59,280 nucleotides of DNA, taken from Pseudoalteromonas luteoviolacea S2607. GTDB taxonomy: Bacteria > Pseudomonadota > Gammaproteobacteria > Enterobacterales > Alteromonadaceae. Shown piece by piece: positions 1-7,842 of the stretch (position 1 is the stretch's first letter; each line of letters opens with the position of its first letter). The position numbers and the translations under genes are program-made. The stretch is from assembly GCF_001625575.1 (NCBI RefSeq), contig NZ_AUXV01000014.1, positions 1 through 59,280 of the forward strand, given 5' to 3'. The notes below the pieces were generated by a model, which was given only the letters and a program-made list of their open reading frames with translations, was not told the origin of the DNA and ran no database searches.

Positions 1-54
1 TTATGGTGGTAACTGTGTTATGTTAAATTTGGTGTTTTGTAACGAAAAACACAT
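1..54 (-). other. possible 17-codon ORF behind a strong Shine-Dalgarno
   Basis: On the minus strand an AAAGGAG-like ribosome site (about 56-62) lies just ahead of an ATG at 54-52. The frame reads MCFSLQNTKFNITQLPP and stops with TAA at 3-1. It matches nothing I recognise. It could be a leader peptide of a gene beyond the left edge, or chance. It lies downstream of the hairpin that appears to end the preceding operon. Confidence 0.15.
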
Positions 55-170
55 TACTCCTTTGTGTTATTGATAATACAAATTTCATCAAAACGCTCGC
101 TCTCACGTCAACCGAATGAGAAAAGAGCTAGGCGATAGGTATAATGAAAAATAGATACCAAAAGGTGAGT

Positions 171-203
171 GTACTTTTGGCTATTCGAAAAAGCCAAAAG
201 TAC
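171..203 (-). terminator. hairpin terminator after the MbtH-like gene
   Basis: A perfect 12-bp stem (171-182 with 192-203) closes a 9-nt loop, 10 bases beyond the stop of the MbtH-like gene. The following minus-strand sequence is T-rich but interrupted (TTTTGGTATCTATTTTT). It probably ends the HlyD-to-MbtH unit. The stem is symmetric and could also act for a gene on the other strand to the left. Confidence 0.6.
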
Positions 204-213
204 CAAAACTGTG

Positions 214-393
214 TTAGCTGTTTAACACTTGGCGTAGACTCTGTGGTCGCATATCCACCCAATTTTCTTTGATGTATGCGAGACACTCCGTTTCTGTGCC
301 ATTGACTCCAGACTTTTCCCAACCCTTTGGCAATTCTTTATGTGCAGGCCATATAGAGTATTGCTGTTCAGAATTAACCACTACATCAAACAT
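214..393 (-). CDS. MbtH-like NRPS accessory protein
   Basis: A 59-residue protein, below the size of most automatic ORF cut-offs but a clear member of the MbtH family. These small proteins bind adenylation domains and are often needed for their solubility and activity. The family signature is complete: [10 protein letters not shown] near the N-terminus, LPKGWEKSG in the middle, and [18 protein letters not shown] near the end. The ATG directly abuts the TAA of the alpha-oxoamine synthase gene, so the two are probably translationally coupled. It is the last gene of its unit and the only MbtH in the window, so it is the likely partner of adenylation domains in the first cluster and perhaps also the second. 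Family assignment is secure; which A domains need it is unknown. Confidence 0.95.
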   Translation of the reverse strand: MFDVVVNSEQQYSIWPAHKELPKGWEKSGVNGTETECLAYIKENWVDMRPQSLRQVLNS

Positions 394-1644
394 TTATGCT
401 TCCTCTAACTGTAAATCTTCACACTGTAGCGCTTCACTATAGCTTAAACTTGCTTCAGCGAAACAAATTTTCAGTGCGGTGACTAGTTCCTCTATCATTT
501 CTTTGGTATGCCTCGCGGTAGCCACTAATCTTAGTCGCTCGGTTCCCCAAGGAACGGTAGGGAAGTTAACCGCCACGGCATATATACCAAACTCTCTCAA
601 CAAACGTTTGCTGATTGCGTTACATAATTTACTATTCCCGACAATCACTGGGACAATGTGCGTATCCGATGGCATGATACGCAAGTTCTCTTCGCCCAAC
701 CGCTGTTTAAGAAACGCAGCATTACTAAGCAATCGTTCTCGCTCTTCATTACTACTTCTAATATGCCTAATGCTAGCTAATGCGGCAGCACACACTGATG
801 GTGGTAATGAACTTGTAAAAATCAAACCGTATCCGAAGCTTCGAATACTATCAACAAGTGTTTTAGAGCCCGCTAGATAACCACCAAAAGCGCCAACTCC
901 CTTTGATAAACTACCAATGATTAAATCAGGTTGATATTGTGATTCAATATCATTGGCTATACCCCGTCCACCTTCACCAAAAATTCCGATTGCATGGACT
1001 TCATTTAAGATGGTCAAAGCACCATACTTCTTTGCGCAAATGAGCATTTCTCGTACAGGGGCTATATCACCTTCCATTGAATAGATCGATTCAAAAATAA
1101 CAATCTTAGGTCGATCATGTTCAACGGCACTTAATTTAAGCTCTAAATCAGAGATATCATTGTGCTTATAAATCACTTTATCAGAGCGAGATGCTCTAAC
1201 ACCTTCAATAATTGATGCGTGATTTAGCTCATCTGAGAAAATAATACAATCTTCAAAGCGACTGCCTAATACTGACACTGCTACTTGATTTGCCAGATAA
1301 CCAGAATTCAAAACAAGTGCTGAGTCGCGTCGGTGAAAGTCGGCAAGCTCTTGTTCTAACTCAACATGCTGATAGCAAGTACCACTTAGATTTCTCGACC
1401 CACCAGAGCTTACACCTGACTTTTTAACAGTTTCGATTGCAGCAGATACAACTTTAGGGTGATGACCCATGCCTAAATAATCTAAACTACAGCATACCAT
1501 GACATTCTCTGGGATATGTTCTTGAGCAGTAATCGCGTGTGGAAAGTGGTCAGACTCTTTGCTCAATTCAATAAAGTGTCTATAGTTTGAGTTCTGCTTT
1601 AACTCTTCCAGCTGATGCTTCAACGACTCGTCATAAAACGACAT
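394..1644 (-). CDS. alpha-oxoamine synthase family PLP enzyme
   Basis: Fold-type I PLP enzyme of the 5-aminolevulinate synthase/KBL/AONS family, 416 residues. Such enzymes condense an acyl-CoA or acyl-ACP with an amino acid and lose CO2. Visible are the SSGGSRNLSGT substrate loop, the PLP lysine (about Lys248) in GSLSKGVGAFGG, and the NEVHAIG segment that normally reads DEVHAVG or DDSHAVG. The Asp that contacts the PLP ring nitrogen is thus Asn (about residue 214, codon 1003-1005), which is unusual. I chose the ATG at 1644 because GGAG lies 9 bases upstream; a TTG two codons earlier is possible. In secondary-metabolite clusters relatives make amino-ketones or release chains from carrier proteins. 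Here it sits between a sulfotransferase and an MbtH gene. Its substrates cannot be read from the sequence. Confidence 0.88.
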   Translation of the reverse strand: MSFYDESLKHQLEELKQNSNYRHFIELSKESDHFPHAITAQEHIPENVMVCCSLDYLGMGHHPKVVSAAIETVKKSGVSSGGSRNLSGTCYQHVELEQELADFHRRDSALVLNSGYLANQVAVSVLGSRFEDCIIFSDELNHASIIEGVRASRSDKVIYKHNDISDLELKLSAVEHDRPKIVIFESIYSMEGDIAPVREMLICAKKYGALTILNEVHAIGIFGEGGRGIANDIESQYQPDLIIGSLSKGVGAFGGYLAGSKTLVDSIRSFGYGLIFTSSLPPSVCAAALASIRHIRSSNEERERLLSNAAFLKQRLGEENLRIMPSDTHIVPVIVGNSKLCNAISKRLLREFGIYAVAVNFPTVPWGTERLRLVATARHTKEMIEELVTALKICFAEASLSYSEALQCEDLQLEEA

Positions 1645-1666
1645 ATTCAACGTCTCCTTACCTTAT

Positions 1667-2623
1667 TTACCAATCGTATTCCTCACCTATTAAATCAAAA
1701 AGTTTTTCATTGATAGGTTGAAAGAAGTTTCTTAATTTTTCCTCAACTTCTGAGTCCAGGTTTGCTTTTCTTCCAGCGTTTTTAACTGGTACTGCCTGAG
1801 GTATATATTCAGGTAATTCCAACACTTGATATATGTCATTAACTACTTTTAGGGGATCTTTGAAGAAATCAGAAGAGTTAATAAACATGATATTTTCACG
1901 ACCAAAAGTTTCGATAAGCTTGGCCACAAAAGGGAGGTAATTACTATGCTGTAAATAACCTCCGCCAACGCCACTTACCTGTACTGTTTGTGTATTTGCG
2001 TGATTTAGCATGCCCTGAATTTCCAATTCAATCAAAGTGGAGAAGTTCGGAACATGTTCGAAAAGAGGGTCACGGAAAAACCGCTGGGATATTTCCTGAT
2101 CCCAACGCCAGTGGGCAAATGCCCTATCCACAGGGTCACGCAACATTACGAATACTTTCATATTCTTATTCAAAGATTTTAGCAAGTAGGGCAGCAACAT
2201 ATGGGGCATTGAAGGTGTACAATAACCAGTAATTGCCTTTCCATATTTGTCTTCTATTTTGCGTTGCTGTGAAACCGTGGGGAGTTGCGCCTCAACGAGG
2301 CGTTTGCTATACAGCCCACCAATTTTCACTTCCTTTGTCAGTGGTAGAGCAACACAGGGGTGCTGAATAATATATTCAGATAGTGAAGTTGTACCACTTC
2401 TCACAGCACCTAATAGAGAGAAGTTGGCTTGCATTCTCTCCTTTTTAGATGCGGCTCGAAGCTTCAATCGCCACTTAGGTGGAGCCAAAAAATAGAAAGG
2501 TAAAAACTGTCTTCTTAGGGAATACCAAGTTCTAACCGTTTTATTTGTGGCAGTAAGCATCGCTTGATCGATAACAACACCTTGCTCTATTGCTTTAATT
2601 TTTTTTGTATCAGGGTTAAGCAT
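1667..2623 (-). CDS. PAPS-dependent sulfotransferase
   Basis: Cytosolic sulfotransferase of 318 residues, expected to move a sulfuryl group from PAPS to a hydroxyl or amine. The 5'-phosphosulfate loop is LLGAVRSGTTSLSEYI (about residue 70) and the 3'-phosphate site is VMLRDPVDRAFAHW (about residues 158-171). Together they resemble the heparan-sulfate/Sulfotransfer_1 type. No signal peptide is visible; the N-terminal 60 residues are basic. It lies 22 bp upstream of the oxoamine synthase gene and 28 bp after the permease gene, so it is part of the same unit. It is separate from the sulfotransferase domain fused to the PKS in this cluster, so two sulfation steps are possible. The acceptor is unknown. 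Confidence 0.88.
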   Translation of the reverse strand: MLNPDTKKIKAIEQGVVIDQAMLTATNKTVRTWYSLRRQFLPFYFLAPPKWRLKLRAASKKERMQANFSLLGAVRSGTTSLSEYIIQHPCVALPLTKEVKIGGLYSKRLVEAQLPTVSQQRKIEDKYGKAITGYCTPSMPHMLLPYLLKSLNKNMKVFVMLRDPVDRAFAHWRWDQEISQRFFRDPLFEHVPNFSTLIELEIQGMLNHANTQTVQVSGVGGGYLQHSNYLPFVAKLIETFGRENIMFINSSDFFKDPLKVVNDIYQVLELPEYIPQAVPVKNAGRKANLDSEVEEKLRNFFQPINEKLFDLIGEEYDW

Positions 2624-2651
2624 AACTGTCTGGCCTTAGCTATATTGGTAT

Positions 2652-5069
2652 CTATAAGTGTTTGAACGTCATGGCTGGGCTGGTTCTCGCAACTTTCAAA
2701 GTATGATAGCTAACGGTCAACCAACAAAATAGCAATGAACCTACACCAACGAGGAAGAAAACTGGCAAGCTTATATCGATTCTATAAGCAAAATTATTGA
2801 GCCAGTCGCGTATTACAATATAAACAAGAGGCCAAGCCAACACATTGGCAAGTATGAGCGGTTTACTTAAGTCCCACACCAGCAGCCTGATCAAGTCAAA
2901 AGAACTGGCGCCAACAACCTTACGCATACTGATTTCTTTGTTTCTATTTTTGGTGCTAAACGCAGCCATACCAAATGAGCCTACAGCAGCGATACCGATT
3001 GCAATAAGTGACAGAGCCGCCATCAATTGGCCATTTCTTTCCCACTGTATAAATGCTCTGTCAATATCGTCGTCTAAGAAAGAGCGAACGATAGGGTACT
3101 GAGGAATGATTTGGTTCCATGTATTGTCTATGTAATTCAACACGTCAGGCAATTCACCACCATTAATTTTCACTGAAGCATAATTCACCGCACCTGTACT
3201 AATAATAAACACATACGGGTTAATGGCGCTGTGCCCAGTCAGTATGTGGAAGTCCTCAACAACACCAACCACACGAATATCAAAGCCCCATTTCTTATCT
3301 GATGAAATCAGTCTCTTGCCTAACGCATCTTCAGCATCATTCCAACCAAACTTTCTAACGGCAGTCTCATTTAAAATAGCGCTATAAGTTGCTTTACCTG
3401 ACGTTGATTGATTTGACCCTACTTCATCAGATCCATATTCTCTAGAGAACATGCGCCCAGTGACTAAGTTGACATCATACGTCTGGAAAAATCCAAAATC
3501 CGTTGCCATACGATTCAAACTGATCCCGTTTTCAGAGGGCGTACCTTCAACATGAAATGCCCCCACTCGATCAAACTCTCTACCTGGTACCGTAATCGAA
3601 CCTGCTACATGCTCGATATTAGGGTGTTTTACCAACTCTTTTTGCAGCACTGAATAGTTAGGTTTTATATCGGTCCAACCTATATTTTTCAGCACCACAA
3701 CGTTTTCATCTGAGAAGCCTAAATCCATGTTTTTGATGTGGTTCATCTGTTGATATATAAAGTAAGTACCTATGGTGATAGAGATTGCAACAATGAATTG
3801 GAACAGTAATAAAAGCATACGCATGCTAAAAGAGCCTTGTCCATAACCCATACTCCCTTTGAAAATATCAACGGGCTTATAGCTAGACATCACAGCGGCA
3901 GGGTATGCACCAGCCATAAACCCTGCGATCAATACCAGCAATAACAATCCGATTAAAAATTGTGCCTCAAAAAACACCGTGAAGGACAAACTCTTCCCTG
4001 TGATCTGGTTAAACCAGGGTAATAAAAGGTCTGAAAAGAACAGCGCTAAAATAGTAGCGCCAATAACCAGTAAATATGATTCAACCATAAATTGGTTAAA
4101 CAACTGTACTCTAGTGCCTCCCAACGCTTTACGTATACCCGTTTCTCGATCTCGCTCAGCTCCTTTAGCAGTTGCAAGATTAATCGTGTTGATACAGGCC
4201 ATTAGCAACACAAGCGCACTAACAACCCCAAGCACATGGATAGTATTAAAGCCGCCCAGTTCATTATCTCTTAAGTGAATCTCAGAAACTGGCATCAGAC
4301 CTAGCTCAATTGTTCCCTGAATGCGTTCTGGAACATTCTTATTTGCCAATTCGGTTAATTGCACATGCCAAGGTTCGGGATTCTGCCCTTGCCCTAGTGC
4401 CACGTAAGTGAAAGTGGTTGGAAAATTCCAGTTTCTCAATATCCGTTCATTATACATACGCGGTAGGGAGTCAATACTCGCCAACATACCCAAATTTAAG
4501 TGAGTATTATCCGGCGCATCTTGAACAACACCCGTTACTTGGAGTTTGTGCTTTCCATCAAGCGTTATTACTTTATCCAGGGCGCTTTCTCGGCCAAAAT
4601 ACTTCTTAGCTGTTGATTCGGTTAACACAACTTTATATGGTGTGTTTAGCGCATTTTCACGTGAACCTTGAATAAATTTGAGATCAAAAACGTCAAAGAA
4701 ACTCGGATCTACAAATGAAACGTCCTGATAGAATCGAGTTACATTGTAAGCAGCAAGAAACTGCATTGGTTGTAAACGCGCGATAGCTACACTACCTTGC
4801 ATATTAACTTCAGCTAACGGCGTCAAGGGGGCGAAACTGCGTGAATATTGAATACTATCAGCCCCACCGTTGCGTCTAACAGTCGTTTCAACACGATAGA
4901 TATTTTCACCCTGTTTCCAAAATGCGTCGTAGCTAACTTCATCCAAAATGTAGAGTAGGGTCATTAAGAAACAAAGTAGACCCACACCCAGTCCTAACAA
5001 ATTGACCGAGGTAAAAAGTTTATCGGACTTGAGGCGACGTAATGCGATTATCAAGTAATTATAAAACAT
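2652..5069 (-). CDS. MacB-like ABC permease with two FtsX domains
   Basis: Inner-membrane permease of 805 residues without its own ATPase domain. It has an N-terminal membrane helix (about 20-42), a periplasmic MacB_PCD core, a first FtsX block of three helices (about 280-405), another helix near 425, a second periplasmic core, and a C-terminal FtsX block (about 680-800). The motif ERDRETGIRKALGG in the first half is echoed by NRNKEISMRKVVGAS in the second; both are the typical cytoplasmic coupling loops. It follows the ATPase gene with a 4-bp gap. With that ATPase and the upstream adaptor it should form a MacAB-type pump taking a periplasmic substrate across the envelope. An outer-membrane channel is not encoded here and would be supplied from elsewhere. 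Confidence 0.88.
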   Translation of the reverse strand: MFYNYLIIALRRLKSDKLFTSVNLLGLGVGLLCFLMTLLYILDEVSYDAFWKQGENIYRVETTVRRNGGADSIQYSRSFAPLTPLAEVNMQGSVAIARLQPMQFLAAYNVTRFYQDVSFVDPSFFDVFDLKFIQGSRENALNTPYKVVLTESTAKKYFGRESALDKVITLDGKHKLQVTGVVQDAPDNTHLNLGMLASIDSLPRMYNERILRNWNFPTTFTYVALGQGQNPEPWHVQLTELANKNVPERIQGTIELGLMPVSEIHLRDNELGGFNTIHVLGVVSALVLLMACINTINLATAKGAERDRETGIRKALGGTRVQLFNQFMVESYLLVIGATILALFFSDLLLPWFNQITGKSLSFTVFFEAQFLIGLLLLVLIAGFMAGAYPAAVMSSYKPVDIFKGSMGYGQGSFSMRMLLLLFQFIVAISITIGTYFIYQQMNHIKNMDLGFSDENVVVLKNIGWTDIKPNYSVLQKELVKHPNIEHVAGSITVPGREFDRVGAFHVEGTPSENGISLNRMATDFGFFQTYDVNLVTGRMFSREYGSDEVGSNQSTSGKATYSAILNETAVRKFGWNDAEDALGKRLISSDKKWGFDIRVVGVVEDFHILTGHSAINPYVFIISTGAVNYASVKINGGELPDVLNYIDNTWNQIIPQYPIVRSFLDDDIDRAFIQWERNGQLMAALSLIAIGIAAVGSFGMAAFSTKNRNKEISMRKVVGASSFDLIRLLVWDLSKPLILANVLAWPLVYIVIRDWLNNFAYRIDISLPVFFLVGVGSLLFCWLTVSYHTLKVARTSPAMTFKHL

Positions 5070-5073
5070 ATTA

Positions 5074-5772
5074 TTAGCAAGCCTCTTTTGCGTTCATTTC
5101 ACAGCTCGCATGTTCTACGATTTTGCCATCAAGCAACGATACGGTTCTATTTGCATAACCCGCGTGCTCTTCAGAGTGCGTCACCATTATTAATGTCGTG
5201 CCTCGACGATTTAAGTCTTGTAATAGCTCCATAACTTCTCGACCTAGCTTACTATCTAGGTTACCAGTTGGCTCGTCCGCTACTACTAGCTTAGGGTCAC
5301 TCACCAAAGCGCGCGCAATAGCAACGCGTTGTTGCTGACCGCCAGAGAGTTTTTTAGGATAATGATTAACCCTATGCTCCATGGAAACTTTCTTTAGAAT
5401 CTCTAGCACACGTTCCTTCCGCTCTTTCGCAGACAAATCGTGATAAAGCAACGCTAACTCAACGTTTTCAAACACAGTCAGCTCATCAATTAGATTAAAT
5501 TCTTGGAAAATAAAACCAACATTATGCTTGCGGATAACTGATAATTCTTTTTCCTTCTTATTGGCAACGTCTTGACCTAGAAAGTTATAAATACCAGAGG
5601 TAGGATTGTCCAACAGGCCTAATATATTCAACAGGGTAGATTTACCACACCCTGAAGGGCCCATGATGGCCAAGAACTCACCTTGTTCAACAGTCAAATC
5701 AATATTGTCTAGCGCGACAGTTTCAATATCTTCTGTTTGATAGCTTTTAACCATGCTCTCTATTTTTATCAT
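5074..5772 (-). CDS. ABC transporter ATPase, LolD/MacB type
   Basis: ATPase of 232 residues for the adjacent FtsX permease. Walker A is GPSGCGKSTLLN (about 39-50), the signature is LSGGQQQRVAIARAL, and Walker B plus the catalytic Glu are LVVADEPTGNLD. The GNLDS sequence after Walker B is characteristic of the LolD/MacB/FtsE group. A good AGGAAA ribosome site precedes the ATG by about 7 bases. The gene starts after a hairpin in a 96-bp gap behind the adaptor gene and is followed immediately by the permease. It supplies energy to the pump that probably exports the finished peptide. Confidence 0.93.
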   Translation of the reverse strand: MIKIESMVKSYQTEDIETVALDNIDLTVEQGEFLAIMGPSGCGKSTLLNILGLLDNPTSGIYNFLGQDVANKKEKELSVIRKHNVGFIFQEFNLIDELTVFENVELALLYHDLSAKERKERVLEILKKVSMEHRVNHYPKKLSGGQQQRVAIARALVSDPKLVVADEPTGNLDSKLGREVMELLQDLNRRGTTLIMVTHSEEHAGYANRTVSLLDGKIVEHASCEMNAKEAC

Positions 5773-5805
5773 TATTTTTCCTACAAATTCTCTAATAAAA
5801 ATCTT

Positions 5806-5837
5806 TAAACGGGCAATCTCATTCCTTAGCCCGTTTA
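5806..5837 (-). terminator. hairpin between adaptor and ATPase genes
   Basis: Inverted repeat TAAACGGGC / GCCCGTTTA with a 14-nt loop, in the 96-bp gap between the adaptor and ATPase genes. On the minus strand it is followed by AAGATTTTTATT, so it could be a weak terminator or attenuator lowering expression of the ATPase relative to the adaptor. It could also just stabilise mRNA. The genes on both sides clearly belong together. Confidence 0.4.
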
Positions 5838-5868
5838 CGAATATATTAAGTCAGTCAAGGCCTTGAAA

Positions 5869-7113
5869 TTAATTTATAACTAACTGATCAACACCAGCAA
5901 AATCTGAGTATGATGAAACAATTACTCTTTCACCTAATTCAATCCCTTCCAAGACAACTATCTTTTTGTTGTTACGTTTACCCAGTTTTACTGGCCTTTT
6001 TGTAGCAGTCTTCCCATCGGGGTCCACAACAAATACCCAATCCCCACCGGTGTCTTGAAAAAAGCCACCGTTATCTATCATGACGGCTTGTTGTGGTTCA
6101 CTTAAGATCAGCTCTAGATTGATATTTTGGCCACGAACAAAGTGCTCAGGGGCGGTATCAACAAAATCCAGATCAACTTGGAACTGACCATCATTGATCT
6201 CTGAATATACCTTTTTAACTGTCAATTTCTTTTGCACACCATCTGCGACAAAATAAGCCGTTTGCCCCTTTTCTACGCGAGATAAATAAAATGAATCTAC
6301 AAAAGCAGACACTTTGTATCCATCCATCACATCAATCTGTCCGAGCCTATCTCCAACCTTTTTGAGTTCACCTATTTCTACTGGTAATGAAGTGATCTGT
6401 CCTGTGATAGGAGCCTTCACAACCAATTGCTCTAGACTTTCACGAATGACTTCTAAATGACTGTTAAGGCGTTTTTCGCTTTCTGCCAACTGAGAAAATT
6501 TGCGAATACGAATTTCCTCATCTTGTGTTTCGGCTTCACGGTTCAGCTCCAATGATTTAATCAGCTGGTCATACTCATCAAGCAAATTAAGGTAATGATT
6601 TTCTGCAACATAGCCTCTTTTCATCAGAGGCTTAGTTCGTTCTATTTCGCGTTTCTTGAGCTTCACATCCAATTCGATGTTGTTAAGCTTTCGATGAATG
6701 TCCAGGCGGTTTTGTTCAAGAGATAAACGTGTATTCGCATTAATATCAAGCTGCTCACTTATTCGGGCTTCTTGAGAAAACACTTGCAGTTCAAAAGATG
6801 TATTCTTGAATTTTAAGATCGGCTGCCCGGTTTCTACCATGGTGCCTTCCTCGATCAAAATTTCGTCGATAACGCCGCCTTGTACTGTGTCTAAAAAAAC
6901 AGACTTAACCGGCGCAACTAAACCATAAATTGGTAACGATTCTGTAAACTGCCCCTGAGAAGCTTGAGCATAACTAATTCTTGATGATTCCACTTTAAAA
7001 GAACTAACAGAAGTCTTTGCTATTTTCACATAGCCCCACATACCAACTAACAACACAGCCGCTGATATTAATAGTTTCTTTTTTGGTTTTTTCGTTAAAA
7101 TTTTTCTGTCCAT
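5869..7113 (-). CDS. HlyD/MacA-family periplasmic adaptor
   Basis: Membrane-fusion protein of 414 residues, the periplasmic adaptor of a MacAB-like pump. A basic N-terminus is followed by one membrane helix (about residues 13-27). Then come a first lipoyl half (IYGLVAPVKSVFLDTVQGG), a long alpha-hairpin coiled coil (about 120-225), the second lipoyl half (LVVKAPITGQITSLPVEIGE) and beta-barrel and membrane-proximal domains to the C-terminus. I prefer the ATG at 7113; a TTG at 7122 would add three residues. The next genes encode the matching ATPase and permease. This adaptor opens the unit that ends with the MbtH-like gene, after a gap of 0.7 kb from the NRPS thioesterase gene. Confidence 0.9.
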   Translation of the reverse strand: MDRKILTKKPKKKLLISAAVLLVGMWGYVKIAKTSVSSFKVESSRISYAQASQGQFTESLPIYGLVAPVKSVFLDTVQGGVIDEILIEEGTMVETGQPILKFKNTSFELQVFSQEARISEQLDINANTRLSLEQNRLDIHRKLNNIELDVKLKKREIERTKPLMKRGYVAENHYLNLLDEYDQLIKSLELNREAETQDEEIRIRKFSQLAESEKRLNSHLEVIRESLEQLVVKAPITGQITSLPVEIGELKKVGDRLGQIDVMDGYKVSAFVDSFYLSRVEKGQTAYFVADGVQKKLTVKKVYSEINDGQFQVDLDFVDTAPEHFVRGQNINLELILSEPQQAVMIDNGGFFQDTGGDWVFVVDPDGKTATKRPVKLGKRNNKKIVVLEGIELGERVIVSSYSDFAGVDQLVIN

Positions 7114-7842
7114 GCAGCTCAAATCCAGTCAATTTCGGGTTATATAATAAAAAACAAAGGCGACTATAAATAAACACTAGAATAATGGGGCTTCGCGTTA
7201 GAAATACTTTGCAAGCTTTTGGATAGGTCGAACGCGTCAAATTCGCAAACGGAATCAACACTTACAAAAAATATGGGGACACAACACAGGAATTATGTTA
7301 CATAGATACCCACATTACAGCTTTTGCATCAAATTCTTTGGCTTAGTTTAAGCATCATTCCATATAGCTTAACCTATTGTAAATAGTTGAATTTTCATTA
7401 ACTTATCAAATCTGGTAAGATAAAAAAACACTAAAATGCAACTTTTTTCACAAGTTAGATACCTAGTTAACTAAATCATACCACAAAGCTATGACAAAAA
7501 CAGTGCACCCCTGATATCATATAATACGTATTCAATTTCTTTCATAACAATTCAATATCAAATACTTAGCGAATCTCGAGTGTGGTATAGCCGCTTAAAA
7601 AATCGTTGAAAAAAGGCATGCTATAGATATTTTTTTGACCAATTATTTATTCATTTTTTACCAGCAAGCATCCCACAAATTCGTCAAATTAACCGCTCCT
7701 ATGGTAATCATGTAAACACCATTACAGGATAGAGGATACGCTTTATACTATAATGTATGATGTGTTCTATGAGTTTATAAAACACACTCAGTTATAGGGG
7801 GCACATTGGCGCGCAATACGCATGTGCCCTCATGGGTTGTTG
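7114..7842. other. AT-rich intergenic region between the two units of cluster 1
   Basis: About 0.7 kb without a convincing gene. Short open frames here have no recognisable sequence or ribosome site. It contains a hairpin next to the thioesterase gene (listed separately). Close to the adaptor start, around 7138-7148, there is a minus-strand TATTATATA run that could be a -10 region, without a clear -35. A promoter for the adaptor-to-MbtH unit is expected here but I cannot place it firmly. Confidence 0.5.
7797..7831 (-). terminator. hairpin after the NRPS thioesterase gene
   Basis: The stem GGGCACAT / ATGTGCCC (7799-7806 with 7822-7829), extendable by two pairs including one G-U, has a 15-nt loop. 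It starts about 11 bases beyond the stop of the last NRPS gene on the minus strand. The following sequence is AT-rich but lacks a clean T-run. Its position at the end of the 36-kb unit supports a terminator role. Confidence 0.5.

Noticed and set aside
128..322. A 64-codon minus-strand frame beside the MbtH-like gene
   Set aside because: It overlaps the MbtH gene in another frame and runs through the terminator hairpin.
7004..7261. An 85-codon minus-strand frame overlapping the adaptor start
   Set aside because: Different frame from the adaptor, no family features, and the adaptor's membrane helix explains the DNA.
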